Shown: positions 25,418 to 33,520 of the stretch, in pieces
How positions within the stretch are numbered: the first letter of the stretch is position 1
Layout: every line of letters starts with the position of its first letter
Assembly: GCF_014648435.1 (NCBI RefSeq)
Contig: NZ_BMRC01000011.1
Coordinates: 303,325 to 367,324 of the forward strand
Origin: Nonomuraea spiralis
GTDB lineage: Bacteria; Actinomycetota; Actinomycetes; Streptosporangiales; Streptosporangiaceae
Direction of reading: 5' to 3'
Length of the DNA stretch: 64,000 nt
Notes under the pieces: generated by a model
Told to the model about the DNA's origin: nothing
Seen by the model: the letters and a program-made list of their open reading frames with translations, nothing else
Databases searched by the model: none
Translations under genes and position numbers: made by a program

Positions 25418-26938
25418 GTGGGATCGATGGTTCAGAAGCCGCCGCCGCCCGAGTCTCGGCCGGCCGCGGAGGACCCCGGCGGGCCGCCCGCACCGACGCC
25501 GTCGGGGCCGGTTCAGCAGGGCGCGCTCGCGCAACTGCCGTTGCCGCTGCCGGTGTTGTGCAACGTGACGATCGTGGGGCCCGGCAGGAAGGCCGACCTG
25601 ACGCTGCCCGCCGACATACCGCTGCCGCACGTGCTGCCGGGGCTGCTGCGCATGCTCGGCGAGGTGGGCGGTGACGCCACGTCGTCGCCGGGATGGACCC
25701 TGCAGCGGCTCGGCGGCTCCCCGCTCGACCTGGAGCAGAGCCTCAGCGCGCTCGGCGTGCTCGACGCCGAGATCCTCTACCTCCGCCCCCGCGAGTCGAT
25801 CCTGCCGGCCGCGATCTTCGACGACGTCGCCGACGTCGTGGCCACCGGCGTGCGCGAGGGGCCGGGCAAGTGGACGGCGGCCCACACCGCGGCCCTCGGC
25901 GCGGCCGGCGCCACGGGGCTGCTGGTCCTCGGGGCCGTCGGCCTGGCCCTCGCCGGTCTGCCCCCGCTGGTCGGCACGGTCGTCTTCGGAACGCTCGCGC
26001 TGCTGCTCATCGCCGCCGGAACCGTGTTGTCGCGGGCCATGGGCGACTCCACGGCCAGCGCGCTGATCGGTCACGCGGCGCTGCCGTACGCCTTCCTGGC
26101 CGGGCTGTTCACGCCCGCAGGGAGCGGCGGCCCGGCCGGGACCGGCGGCTTGGCCGGGATCGGCGCTCCCCATCTGCTCGCCGCGTTCGCCTGCACCGCG
26201 CTCGCCGCCGCCGTCGCCGGGATGACGATCTCGCACGGCATTCCCGGCTTTCTCGGTACGGCCATCGCCGCGACCTGTGGCGCGGTCTGTGCGGCGGTGG
26301 TCATGTTGACCGGAACCGTCCCCGCGGGGGTGGCGGCCGTGGCCATCGCCGTGCTGCTGGCGCTGAGCCCGCTGGTGCCGACGTTGTCGTTCCGGCTGGC
26401 CCGGGTGCCGCTGCCGGCCATGCCCACGACGGCCGAGGAACTGCGCGCCGACAACCAGCGGCTCGACGCGGCGGCGATCCAGGAGCGCACCGTGATCGCC
26501 CAGCGTTACGCCACGGCGCAGATCGTCGCCGTCGGGCTGGCCGCGCTGGTTGCCCAGGCGCTGCTGGTGCTGCACGACGGCCTGATCGCGTACATCATGA
26601 CCGTCGCGCTCTCGCTGACGCTCATCATGCGCGCCCGCGTGTTCTCCGGCGTCGGCCAGCGGCTCTGGCTGGTCGGGCCGGGCATGGCGGGGCTCGCCAT
26701 GACGGCCTTCGCGCTCAGCTCCAAGGGCGGGGTCATCGGCGCGCTGGCGGTGGCGGTCTGCGTGTTGTGGGCGTCCCTGCTGATGGTGGGCGTCGGGAGG
26801 GGGCTGGCCACGGGCAAGCCGTCGCCGTTCTGGGGACGGGCCGGGGACATCCTCGACCTGCTGCTGATCGTCGAGCTCTTCCCGCTCGCGGCCGGCGTGC
26901 TGGAGCTCTACACCTGGGTACGCGGGTTGTCGGGCTGA
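25418..26938 (+). CDS. eccD: Type VII secretion membrane protein EccD
   Basis: About 506 residues from GTG 25418 (GGAG at 25408-25411); ATG 25427 is an in-frame alternative. After a Pro-rich start comes a ubiquitin-like domain ('LCNVTIVGPGRKADLTLPAD' to 'LYLRPRE'), then some eleven hydrophobic helices to the C-terminus, matching EccD, which forms the membrane channel ring of the T7SS. The divergent arrangement with eccC suggests a shared promoter region. Confidence 0.93.
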   Translation: MGSMVQKPPPPESRPAAEDPGGPPAPTPSGPVQQGALAQLPLPLPVLCNVTIVGPGRKADLTLPADIPLPHVLPGLLRMLGEVGGDATSSPGWTLQRLGGSPLDLEQSLSALGVLDAEILYLRPRESILPAAIFDDVADVVATGVREGPGKWTAAHTAALGAAGATGLLVLGAVGLALAGLPPLVGTVVFGTLALLLIAAGTVLSRAMGDSTASALIGHAALPYAFLAGLFTPAGSGGPAGTGGLAGIGAPHLLAAFACTALAAAVAGMTISHGIPGFLGTAIAATCGAVCAAVVMLTGTVPAGVAAVAIAVLLALSPLVPTLSFRLARVPLPAMPTTAEELRADNQRLDAAAIQERTVIAQRYATAQIVAVGLAALVAQALLVLHDGLIAYIMTVALSLTLIMRARVFSGVGQRLWLVGPGMAGLAMTAFALSSKGGVIGALAVAVCVLWASLLMVGVGRGLATGKPSPFWGRAGDILDLLLIVELFPLAAGVLELYTWVRGLSG

Positions 26939-26974
26939 TACTTTGCTGGCCGTTTCGAGCGGAGGAGTGAGGCT

Positions 26975-27421
26975 GTGCAGGAATTCGGAGACTTCGCGAA
27001 CATCGACATCGAGAAGCTGCTCAAGGGGGCCGACCAGCAGTTCGCCCGCATGGAGGAGTTCCAGAAGAAGATGGACTCCTTCGTCGGACGGGCCCAGGAC
27101 GAGCAGGGGCTGGTCACCGTCGAGTGCGGCCAAGAGGGCGTCCGCGAGCTGCAACTGCACCCCAAGGGCCTGCGGTTGTCGTCCGGCGAGCTGGCCGACC
27201 TCATCAAGACGGCGCTGAACGACGCCGCCGCCGACCTGCAGCGGCAGGTCGCCGAGAGCATGAGCGAGACGTTCGGCGACTCCGAGGACAACCCCATGAC
27301 GTACCTCAGGAACCCGGACGCCGCGCTGAACCAGATCAAGGAGGCGGAGTCCGCTTACAACCGCACGTTCGAGGACGTGATGGGCGAACTCGACCGCATC
27401 CGGCGGCGGCTGGAGTTGTGA
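26975..27421 (+). CDS. YbaB/EbfC-like protein of the T7SS island
   Basis: 148 residues from GTG 26975, preceded by a strong GGAGGAG (26961-26967). It has the YbaB fold: an N-terminal helix, then strands in 'GLVTVECGQEGVRELQLHP', then the long helix 'LADLIKTALNDAAADLQRQV'. YbaB proteins are known as small nucleoid-associated DNA binders, but actinobacterial T7SS loci often encode diverged copies whose role is not established. It follows eccD closely. A second copy lies at 53859. It could be a DNA-binding regulator or a protein partner for export. Confidence 0.8.
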   Translation: MQEFGDFANIDIEKLLKGADQQFARMEEFQKKMDSFVGRAQDEQGLVTVECGQEGVRELQLHPKGLRLSSGELADLIKTALNDAAADLQRQVAESMSETFGDSEDNPMTYLRNPDAALNQIKEAESAYNRTFEDVMGELDRIRRRLEL

Positions 27422-27422
27422 G

Positions 27423-28103
27423 CTAGGCCGGGCGCTGCGTGGGCAGGTCGGCGATGACGACCTGCTCGAAGGCGGGCGCGTCCTTGCCGGTGAGCGTGAC
27501 CGCCTCCGACATGCCCGTGTCCTTGAAGGCGGACATCAGCCCGCTCGCGAGCCAGGCCAGGGCGGCGGCCGAGCCGTACACCACGAGCATCTTGGACAGG
27601 AACCGCCTGAACGCCCCCTGCGCCCGCACGGCCGCCGAGGCCGCCAGCGGATTGCCCGGGAAGAAGTGCCCGGCGGCCGAGAGGCTCAGCAACAACCCGC
27701 CCAGGGTGACGGACGTCACCGCACCCGTGTGGGACATCTTCGCGAGCTGGTCGAGGGTGTGGGCCAGCTCCTTGTACACGCCGCCGGTCTTGGCCACCTC
27801 AAGGGTGAACTTCTCGGCCACCTTCTCCATCTCGGGCCGGGCCATCTGCTCCCAGTCCTGGCCGGAGACCCCGGCGACGAGCTGCCGTACGCTCTCCTTC
27901 GCCTGCTCGACCTCGTGCGTCGCGGCGCGTACCTCCTGGGCCGTGCCGCGGATGTCCTCGGGGCTGGACAACATCGTGCCGATCAGCGCGGCGCACATCT
28001 TGCAGACGACGGAGAGCACCACGTTGGTCTTCAGCATGGCGCCCGCGTTGCAGGAGGCCACGGCCATCGTGTACAGGGTCGTGCCGTTGCGGTAATGGTC
28101 CAT
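27423..28103 (-). CDS. T7SS-associated membrane protein with WXG-like helices
   Basis: 226 residues. A hydrophobic, Cys-containing start (residues 13-45) is followed by a helical region with 'GQDWEQMARPEMEKVAEKF', a WXG-type helical hairpin, and two further membrane segments at about 125-145 and 165-185. It lies five bases after the proline-rich gene on the same strand and ends back to back with the YbaB-like gene. The layout repeats that of the plus-strand protein at 33521, so the two are probably paralogues. Role unknown; a membrane-bound T7SS substrate or accessory factor is likely. Confidence 0.65.
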   Translation of the reverse strand: MDHYRNGTTLYTMAVASCNAGAMLKTNVVLSVVCKMCAALIGTMLSSPEDIRGTAQEVRAATHEVEQAKESVRQLVAGVSGQDWEQMARPEMEKVAEKFTLEVAKTGGVYKELAHTLDQLAKMSHTGAVTSVTLGGLLLSLSAAGHFFPGNPLAASAAVRAQGAFRRFLSKMLVVYGSAAALAWLASGLMSAFKDTGMSEAVTLTGKDAPAFEQVVIADLPTQRPA

Positions 28104-28108
28104 GGTTC

Positions 28109-29254
28109 CTACTTCTTCGGCGTGCTCTTGTCGTTGGCGGCCCTGATGACCTTGGCGCCCTCGTCGAGCTGGGTCTGCCAGCGGCCGAGCTGCTTCTTGG
28201 CGTGCTTGAGGTAGTCGGCGGCGGAGTTGCGGGCCGCGTCGTAGGCGCCGTCGAAGGCGAACTTCCCGACCAGGCCGAAGCCCGGGAAGCCGGGGGTGGC
28301 GCCTCTGACCGTGCGTTCCACCGCCCTGAACCGGTCTCCCGGCGTGTGCGTACCGCCCGCCTGCGTCGGGGCGAGGCTCTGGCCCAGCCGTTCCATGGCG
28401 TCCGGGCTGGCCTTGCGCCAGTCGCCGGACACGCCGCCGTTGCTCAGCGCGGTCGCCTTCGGGTCCTGGGGGCGTTCCGTGCCGGAGCCGTTCTTGTTCG
28501 CGGCGGCGGCGGGGGTGGTGGGGGTGGCGGCGGTGGGGTCCGGGGTCGCGCCGGTGGGGGTGCCGCCGCTCGGCATCCCGCCGCCGCCGCCCGCCGGGGC
28601 GGTCTCCTTGGGAGATTCCTCGGTGCCGTCCGCCTTGGGGGTGGTGGCCGTGGGGGGTTTCGCGACGTCGGGAACCTTCGTGGTGTCCTCGGGGGTGGTC
28701 GCGGCCGGTCGGTCGGGCGTCGGCTCCCCGGACGACGGGGTCTCCTCGGGACGGTCGGGGGTCTCCTCGGGACGGTCGGGGGTCTCCTCGGGACGGTCGG
28801 GGGTCGTGGGCGTCTCGGGGGCGGCGGGGGGCTCCGAGGGGGTGGAGGCGGAAGGGGCGGTCTCCAGGGTGGGCGGGCTCTGGGGGGCCGGGTCGTCCTC
28901 GGTGGCCTGGGTGTCCTCGCGGGCGGGGTCCGCCGGGTCGGTGGAGGCCGTCGGGTCGGTGGGGGGCGGATCGTGTGGCTCGGGTGGGGTGCCGTCGCCG
29001 GAGATCTCGACGAGGTCGCCCGGGATCCCCGGCTCCACGGCGCCGCCGTCCGGCCGGTGCTCGCCGTCGTCCTCGGCCTCCTGGACGTACGGAGCCTGTC
29101 CGAGGCCGGCGGCGGCCGTCAGAGGAGCGACCAGTCCGGGCTCACCCGTGTCTCCGTCGCTCGTGACGACCGTGGCGGACATACGTTCGGTCGCCGCCGA
29201 GTCCTCGGCCGTGGTCCAGTTGACAAGGCTGTCGATGCTCCCGAACTCGGCCAT
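28109..29254 (-). CDS. Proline-rich T7SS-associated protein with FPGFG helical domain
   Basis: 381 residues from ATG 29254. Residues 40-240 are a low-complexity Pro/Thr/Glu/Asp region with a three-fold 'PDRPEET' repeat. The C-terminal 100 residues are helical and contain 'GFPGFGLVGKFAFDGAYDAA', then 'KKQLGRWQTQLDEGAK'. The same FPGFG-plus-helix block is near the N-terminus of the plus-strand protein at 32429, there followed by the Pro-rich part, so the domain order is swapped. No signal peptide is visible. It is probably exported by the T7SS together with its membrane-bound neighbour at 27423. Confidence 0.6.
   Translation of the reverse strand: MAEFGSIDSLVNWTTAEDSAATERMSATVVTSDGDTGEPGLVAPLTAAAGLGQAPYVQEAEDDGEHRPDGGAVEPGIPGDLVEISGDGTPPEPHDPPPTDPTASTDPADPAREDTQATEDDPAPQSPPTLETAPSASTPSEPPAAPETPTTPDRPEETPDRPEETPDRPEETPSSGEPTPDRPAATTPEDTTKVPDVAKPPTATTPKADGTEESPKETAPAGGGGGMPSGGTPTGATPDPTAATPTTPAAAANKNGSGTERPQDPKATALSNGGVSGDWRKASPDAMERLGQSLAPTQAGGTHTPGDRFRAVERTVRGATPGFPGFGLVGKFAFDGAYDAARNSAADYLKHAKKQLGRWQTQLDEGAKVIRAANDKSTPKK
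28737..28799. repeat. Three tandem 21-bp repeats within a coding region
   Basis: Three identical 21-bp units (28737-28757, 28758-28778, 28779-28799) encode three PDRPEET units in the proline-rich gene. Identity at DNA level points to recent slippage expansion. Confidence 0.9.
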
Positions 29255-29325
29255 CCGCGCCCCCAAACCCGCGACCCGCCCAAACGATCAGAAACACTAA
29301 CCGCGTGAACGGTCAGCCGTACAGG

Positions 29326-29754
29326 TCAGCCGATGCGTTCGTACGCGCCGCCGGAGTCGGCGGCCTTGACGCCGCCGGAGAACTTCACCCACGACCCGGT
29401 CGGCGCGGCGTGGTAGACCGGCACGGTGTGCAGAGGGGTGATCTCCTCGTTCTTCACCACGCCCGCGCCCTTCACGTCCACCGCGGACCAGACCATGCTG
29501 CGCGTGCCCACGCCCTTGGTCTTGAACGTCACCGCGCAGGCGTTCTGCTTGCCGGGGTTGTAGAGCAGGTAGGCGACGCCGCCGGCGAACGCGGCCTGAC
29601 GCTGGACGGTGTACCCCGGGCCGCAGACGACGGCGGGCGTCTCGGCCGCCTGGCGGGAGGCCGAGGCGGTGGTGGCGGTGAAGACCGCCGTCGTGCCGAG
29701 CACGGTCGCGATGACCGCGCCGGCCGTCCTCTTCGTGATTCTCAAGTTCTTCAT
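29326..29754 (-). CDS. Secreted SapA-like protein
   Basis: 142 residues from ATG 29754; a TTG at 29769 is an alternative. A Sec signal peptide (residues 1-32, basic start, hydrophobic core, 'ATTASA' end) is followed by one domain: 'CGPGYTVQRQAAFAGGVAYL', 'LYNPGKQNACAVTFK', and 'WVKFSGGV'. This matches spore-associated protein A of Streptomyces and, closer to home, the extracellular end of the pseudokinase at 17569. The two Cys probably form a disulfide. It stands alone with its own upstream region. It may be a soluble competitor or partner for the pseudokinase ectodomain. Confidence 0.75.
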   Translation of the reverse strand: MKNLRITKRTAGAVIATVLGTTAVFTATTASASRQAAETPAVVCGPGYTVQRQAAFAGGVAYLLYNPGKQNACAVTFKTKGVGTRSMVWSAVDVKGAGVVKNEEITPLHTVPVYHAAPTGSWVKFSGGVKAADSGGAYERIG

Positions 29755-29769
29755 CTCCGAAGGAGTCAA

Positions 29770-29999
29770 AAGGCGATTTGTCCGAGGGGCAATCCTGTGA
29801 TGCCGGATTCCCCGCGTCTTCAGCGCAGAGCGCAGAATGTTTTGGCAATGAGCGCAGATTTTTTCTTGTCGACCAGACGGTTGTGATCGCTGGGACGGGT
29901 GGTGGTTAACATGCGAGTCGATGTTGTTTCGCAGGGGTTCGCCCTATTCATGTCGGCCAACCGGCATGCGAGACAAGGAAATGTCCACTTGGAGGTCCA
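29770..29999. promoter_or_regulatory. Divergent intergenic region with probable promoters
   Basis: 230 bp without a gene between the SapA-like gene (minus) and the first WXG100 gene (plus). It is clearly more AT-rich than the surroundings, with GATTTTTTCTTGTCGACC (29855-29872) and GGTTAACATGCG (29903-29914), the latter offering a TTAACAT -10-like box. Promoters for both sides are expected here; exact boxes are uncertain. Confidence 0.4.
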
Positions 30000-30344
30000 G
30001 TGGCACTGTACGGAGCAAGTCCGACGCAGTTGACCAACGCTGCCGGGTACTGCCAGGACACCGCGCAGTACATCGAAGGCATGCGCCAGCGCGTTCAGAC
30101 GATCAAGGGCGACCTGACCACCCAGGGGTGGCGGGGCGGCGCGGCCCAGAAGTTCAGCCACGCCCTCGACGAGTGGGACGTCGAGTTCAAGGCCGTGATC
30201 AAGATCCTTGAGGACATCCACGACCGGCTCAACATGGGCGCCGGGGTCTACCGGAACGCCGCCGACCAGAACATGGAGCTGTCGGGATCCCTGGCCAGGG
30301 ACGGTCTCACGGGCCGGATCGACAACGTCATCAACAGCAACTAG
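30000..30344 (+). CDS. WXG100-family T7SS protein
   Basis: 114 residues from GTG 30000, with GGAGG at 29991-29995. Helix-turn-helix hairpin with 'GWRGGAAQKFSHALDEW' at about residues 43-60, giving the WxG turn, followed by a long second helix. This is the EsxA/EsxB type, a small substrate secreted as a dimer. It opens a plus-strand operon running to 34279. It most probably pairs with the next WXG100 protein, 24 bp downstream. Confidence 0.9.
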   Translation: MALYGASPTQLTNAAGYCQDTAQYIEGMRQRVQTIKGDLTTQGWRGGAAQKFSHALDEWDVEFKAVIKILEDIHDRLNMGAGVYRNAADQNMELSGSLARDGLTGRIDNVINSN

Positions 30345-30368
30345 CCGGCCGACGCCACGGAGATCCCA

Positions 30369-30674
30369 GTGACCGTTCCCGATGATCACACATTCGTCAA
30401 GTTCGGCAGCATGGAGCAGGCGTACGAGGAGCTCAAGAAGGTCGTGAGCGAGCTCGACAAGGTCACCGACGACCTGTTCGCCGACATCAAGAAGGAGCTG
30501 GCGACCAGCTGGGAGGGCGAGGCCGAGCAGTTCTTCAACACCAAGAAGGACCAGTGGAACGCCCACGAGCAGGCGATGGGCAGGCAGCTCTTCGAGGCCG
30601 CCACCGCGGTCAACATCGCCAAGGGCAACTACGAGGCCGCCGAGCGGCGCAACATCGCCATCTGGACGGACTGA
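30369..30674 (+). CDS. WXG100-family T7SS protein (second of pair)
   Basis: 101 residues from GTG 30369. Two long amphipathic helices are joined by 'TSWEGEAEQFFNTKKDQW' at about 47-64, a textbook WxG turn. The second helix ends 'NYEAAERRNIAIWTD', including a YxxxE-like spacing near the C-terminus that could be the export signal. It is the expected heterodimer partner of the protein encoded just before it. Confidence 0.92.
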   Translation: MTVPDDHTFVKFGSMEQAYEELKKVVSELDKVTDDLFADIKKELATSWEGEAEQFFNTKKDQWNAHEQAMGRQLFEAATAVNIAKGNYEAAERRNIAIWTD

Positions 30675-30741
30675 CGCGTCTCCTCTTCCCGGTCACCGTG
30701 GCGACGCGGTGACCGGGGACTCGCATCCGCAGGGGTAAGCG

Positions 30742-31122
30742 ATGGGCAACCAGGAACCCGAACCGCAGACCGACCCGCTCGGCATCCCGCCGCACACGGC
30801 CGACAAGTTCCAGGGCGACGGCAGGGTGCACGAACCCTCCGTGATGCGGTCGATCGCCGAGGCCCTGTCGAAGAATCTGCAGGCCATGGAGAGGCCGGGC
30901 GTCAGCGGGCGCACCCTGGCCGACGTCCAGCCCGGCGCCGCCCAGTTCGGCGAGTGGATCGACGCCAAGGCGTTCGGCTCGACCGCGGGCCGGGACGGCG
31001 CGGGGCAGAAGTTCGGCCAGGTCTACGCCGAGTTCGTGAAGGCGTACAAGAGCGTCATCGACGCGATCGAGGCGAGCGCCGGAAACCACGCCGAGGCGGA
31101 CACCCGGAACGAGGGCGGGTGA
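30742..31122 (+). CDS. Small partner-type T7SS protein
   Basis: 126 residues from ATG 30742 (AGGGG at 30731-30735). Polar N-terminus, then helices: 'FGQVYAEFVKAYKSVIDAIE' and 'AGNHAEADTRNEGG' at the end. Its pattern resembles the 139-residue protein at 35838, which ends 'GAGNYKRADAANGG'. Both directly precede a large protein with an IWxGP motif. I infer that each small protein is the helical partner or chaperone of the large one, comparable in logic to PE with PPE. No database family recognised. Confidence 0.6.
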   Translation: MGNQEPEPQTDPLGIPPHTADKFQGDGRVHEPSVMRSIAEALSKNLQAMERPGVSGRTLADVQPGAAQFGEWIDAKAFGSTAGRDGAGQKFGQVYAEFVKAYKSVIDAIEASAGNHAEADTRNEGG

Positions 31123-31124
31123 CC

Positions 31125-32432
31125 ATGGCCGGCTCGAAGCGCGAGACGCTCGTCATCTGGGGCGACCAGGTCCCCTCCGGCCAGACGGAGGTCCATCCGA
31201 AGGCGGAGATCCAGCGCCTGCTGGCGACGTCACAGCCGGACCTGGTCAAACTGGCCGGATCCATGTACGTCAGCACGGCCGAGGCGGTCCTCAACGCGGT
31301 CGTCGGGATCGAGGACCACGCGGGCCGGATCCTCACCATCTGGAAGGGGCCGGACGCCGACCGGGCCCGCATCGCGCTTGAGCTCCTGTACGCCACCGGC
31401 AACGAGCTGGCGCGCAAGCTCGCGGAGATGGGCCGCAGCCTGGAGGGCTACGCCGCCTCCATCCCCGTGGCCGTCGCCGAGGTCGAAGGCATCAAACTGG
31501 ACAAGAACGACCCGGACGTCCAGGAGGTCGTACGGGTCCACCGGGCGCTGTACGGGCTCGACCGGCAGGGTGACGACGAGGCCAACGCCGTCGCCCTGCT
31601 GGAGAACATGCGGGCGCAGGCGGCGCTGCGGAAGCTCAACGAGAAGATCCGCGACCTGCATCTCGGCTCGGTCCCGTACAACATCACCTATGAGCTGCCG
31701 GCCGTCACGGTCCCGGGGGGCCCGCTCGCCACGACGAGCGTCGCCTACGGCGGGACGGGCGGGAGCGACGGTCCCACGACCGGCGCGGGCGACCCGGCCG
31801 GGACGGGCACGGGCGAGCGGAGCACGACCGGCGCCGGTGACCCGGGCGCGCCGGACGGCACGCAGGACCAGGTCCCCCCAGGTGGCGAGGACGACGCCGC
31901 TCCGGGGACACCCCCGGGCGATCAGCCCGCAGGCGGCGACCAGCCCGCCGGCGGGGACACACCCGGACGACAACCCGGCGACCAGGCCGGCAACACCGGC
32001 ACAGGCACGGGCACGGGCACGGAGGACGGCACCACCCCGCCGGTGATCGGCGCTCAGGACCGGACCGAACTCGACGACGCCACTCCGGGGGCCGACCCGG
32101 TCCGGACCGAGGGCTCGGCCTACCAGCCCACGATCGGCGAGCGCCCACCTCTCGTGGCGACCCCCAACACGACCGTGGCGCCGGTCGCCACGAACCAGCC
32201 CGTACCATCGGTGATCGGTTCGCCGAACAGCGCGTACACACCCGGCGGGCGACTCGGGGCGATGCGCGGCGGCAGTGCGGCGGGCCTGTCCGGCACGCCG
32301 TTCCTGCCGATGACGGGCGGCGCGGGCCCTGTCGGGGACGCGGGCGGAGACCTGGAGCGCACCACCTACCTGTCGGAGGACAGGTCGGCCTGGAACGGCA
32401 ACCATGACGTGACGGATCCGGTGATCAGGTGA
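31125..32432 (+). CDS. T7SS IWxGP protein with Gly/Pro-rich linker and conserved tail
   Basis: 435 residues from ATG 31125; GTG 31119 overlaps the previous stop and is possible. Helical domain (residues 20-190) with 'ILTIWKGPDADRARIALELL' around residue 72 giving a WxG turn. A 180-residue Gly/Thr/Asp/Pro-rich region follows, then a short conserved end: 'GTPFLPMTGGAG', a charged gap and 'LSEDRSAW'. This tail recurs in two other proteins of the island. No signal peptide. A large T7SS substrate is the best reading. Its stop overlaps the start of the next gene by four bases. Confidence 0.7.
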   Translation: MAGSKRETLVIWGDQVPSGQTEVHPKAEIQRLLATSQPDLVKLAGSMYVSTAEAVLNAVVGIEDHAGRILTIWKGPDADRARIALELLYATGNELARKLAEMGRSLEGYAASIPVAVAEVEGIKLDKNDPDVQEVVRVHRALYGLDRQGDDEANAVALLENMRAQAALRKLNEKIRDLHLGSVPYNITYELPAVTVPGGPLATTSVAYGGTGGSDGPTTGAGDPAGTGTGERSTTGAGDPGAPDGTQDQVPPGGEDDAAPGTPPGDQPAGGDQPAGGDTPGRQPGDQAGNTGTGTGTGTEDGTTPPVIGAQDRTELDDATPGADPVRTEGSAYQPTIGERPPLVATPNTTVAPVATNQPVPSVIGSPNSAYTPGGRLGAMRGGSAAGLSGTPFLPMTGGAGPVGDAGGDLERTTYLSEDRSAWNGNHDVTDPVIR

Positions 32433-33520
32433 GCGACCAGCAGAAGAACGGCGCCGGCGCGCAGCCGACCGGGCAACAGCCCAACGGCGCAGGCGCGCAG
32501 CCGACCGGGCAGCAGCCCTACGGCCAGTACGGCATCCCGATGAGCACCCAGGTGCCGCTGCCGTCGTCGGGCATCTCCTTCACGGACGGCGCGCTCAACG
32601 CGGCGAGCGGCCAGATCAACGGACAGACGGCGATCATCGACACACTGCGGGCCAAGTCCGGCCACATGGGGGTGCCCTTCCCCGGTTTCGGCGTGATCGG
32701 CTACGGACTCACCAAGGCCCATGACAGGGCGATCGCGGCCCAGTCCACCGCCCTGGAGCGAGGCAAGAAGGCGCTGCAGAGCTGGCAGGCCGCGCTGAAG
32801 GCGGCCGACGCCAACTACCACGCGGCCGAGGAGGCGAACGCCGGCCTGTACCGCAAGGACGAGGAGTACGACCCGACCGGCGGCGGAGTGCCGACCCCGA
32901 AGATGCCCGAATCGCCGGAGCTGAACATGCCGGACGCGGACCCGCCCGGTGGCGACCTTCCGGACGCCGACCTGCCCGTCCCGGACCGGCCTGACACCGA
33001 CCTGCCCGGCACGGAGCCGCCCAACGGCGACCTGCCGAACGGCGACCGGCCCGGGAGCGACCTTCCCGGCAGCGATCTGCCGGGGATCGACCGGCCGGAC
33101 TCCGGCCTGTCCGGCGCCGGTGATCCGAACATGAAGGTCCCCGACATCGACTCGGCGATCAACTCGCCGCAGGACACGACCGGCCTGTCGTCGTACGACC
33201 CCAGGGCCCTGAACGGGACGCCGAACCCGAACCTGACCGACCTGAGCACCCGGCCGGGGACCACATGGGGGTCGCCGACCGGCAACGGCGCGGGCTCGGG
33301 CGGTGGCGCCGCCGCCGGTCCGAGGGTTCCCGGCATGGGCACGTCCGGGGCCGGGGGGATGGGCAGCGGCATGCCGATGATGCCCATGATGCCGACGGCC
33401 GGCTCGGGCAACGGCCTCGACGAACGCGACCGGCAGGAAGGCTCGCTGCTGTCGGAGGACGAAGGCGTCTGGGAGGACGACGAGGACATCGCCCCCGAGA
33501 TCATCGGCAAGGAGGCGTAG
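32429..33520 (+). CDS. T7SS FPGFG protein with Asp/Pro-rich linker and conserved tail
   Basis: 363 residues from GTG 32429, overlapping the preceding stop. It begins with two copies of a 'NGAGAQPTGQQP' unit, then the helical 'FPGFGVIGYGLTKAHDRAIA' block (from about residue 84), an Asp/Pro/Leu-rich repeat region built from 'DLPG' and 'DRPD' units, a Gly/Met-rich stretch and the conserved tail 'LLSEDEGVW'. The helical block is shared with the minus-strand protein at 28109. It is presumably exported. The next gene encodes a membrane-bound WXG-like protein, as at the other locus. Confidence 0.65.
   Translation: MSDQQKNGAGAQPTGQQPNGAGAQPTGQQPYGQYGIPMSTQVPLPSSGISFTDGALNAASGQINGQTAIIDTLRAKSGHMGVPFPGFGVIGYGLTKAHDRAIAAQSTALERGKKALQSWQAALKAADANYHAAEEANAGLYRKDEEYDPTGGGVPTPKMPESPELNMPDADPPGGDLPDADLPVPDRPDTDLPGTEPPNGDLPNGDRPGSDLPGSDLPGIDRPDSGLSGAGDPNMKVPDIDSAINSPQDTTGLSSYDPRALNGTPNPNLTDLSTRPGTTWGSPTGNGAGSGGGAAAGPRVPGMGTSGAGGMGSGMPMMPMMPTAGSGNGLDERDRQEGSLLSEDEGVWEDDEDIAPEIIGKEA

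Noticed and set aside
28737..28799. Possible CRISPR-like repeats.
   Set aside because: The 21-bp units are directly tandem with no spacers and lie inside a coding region.
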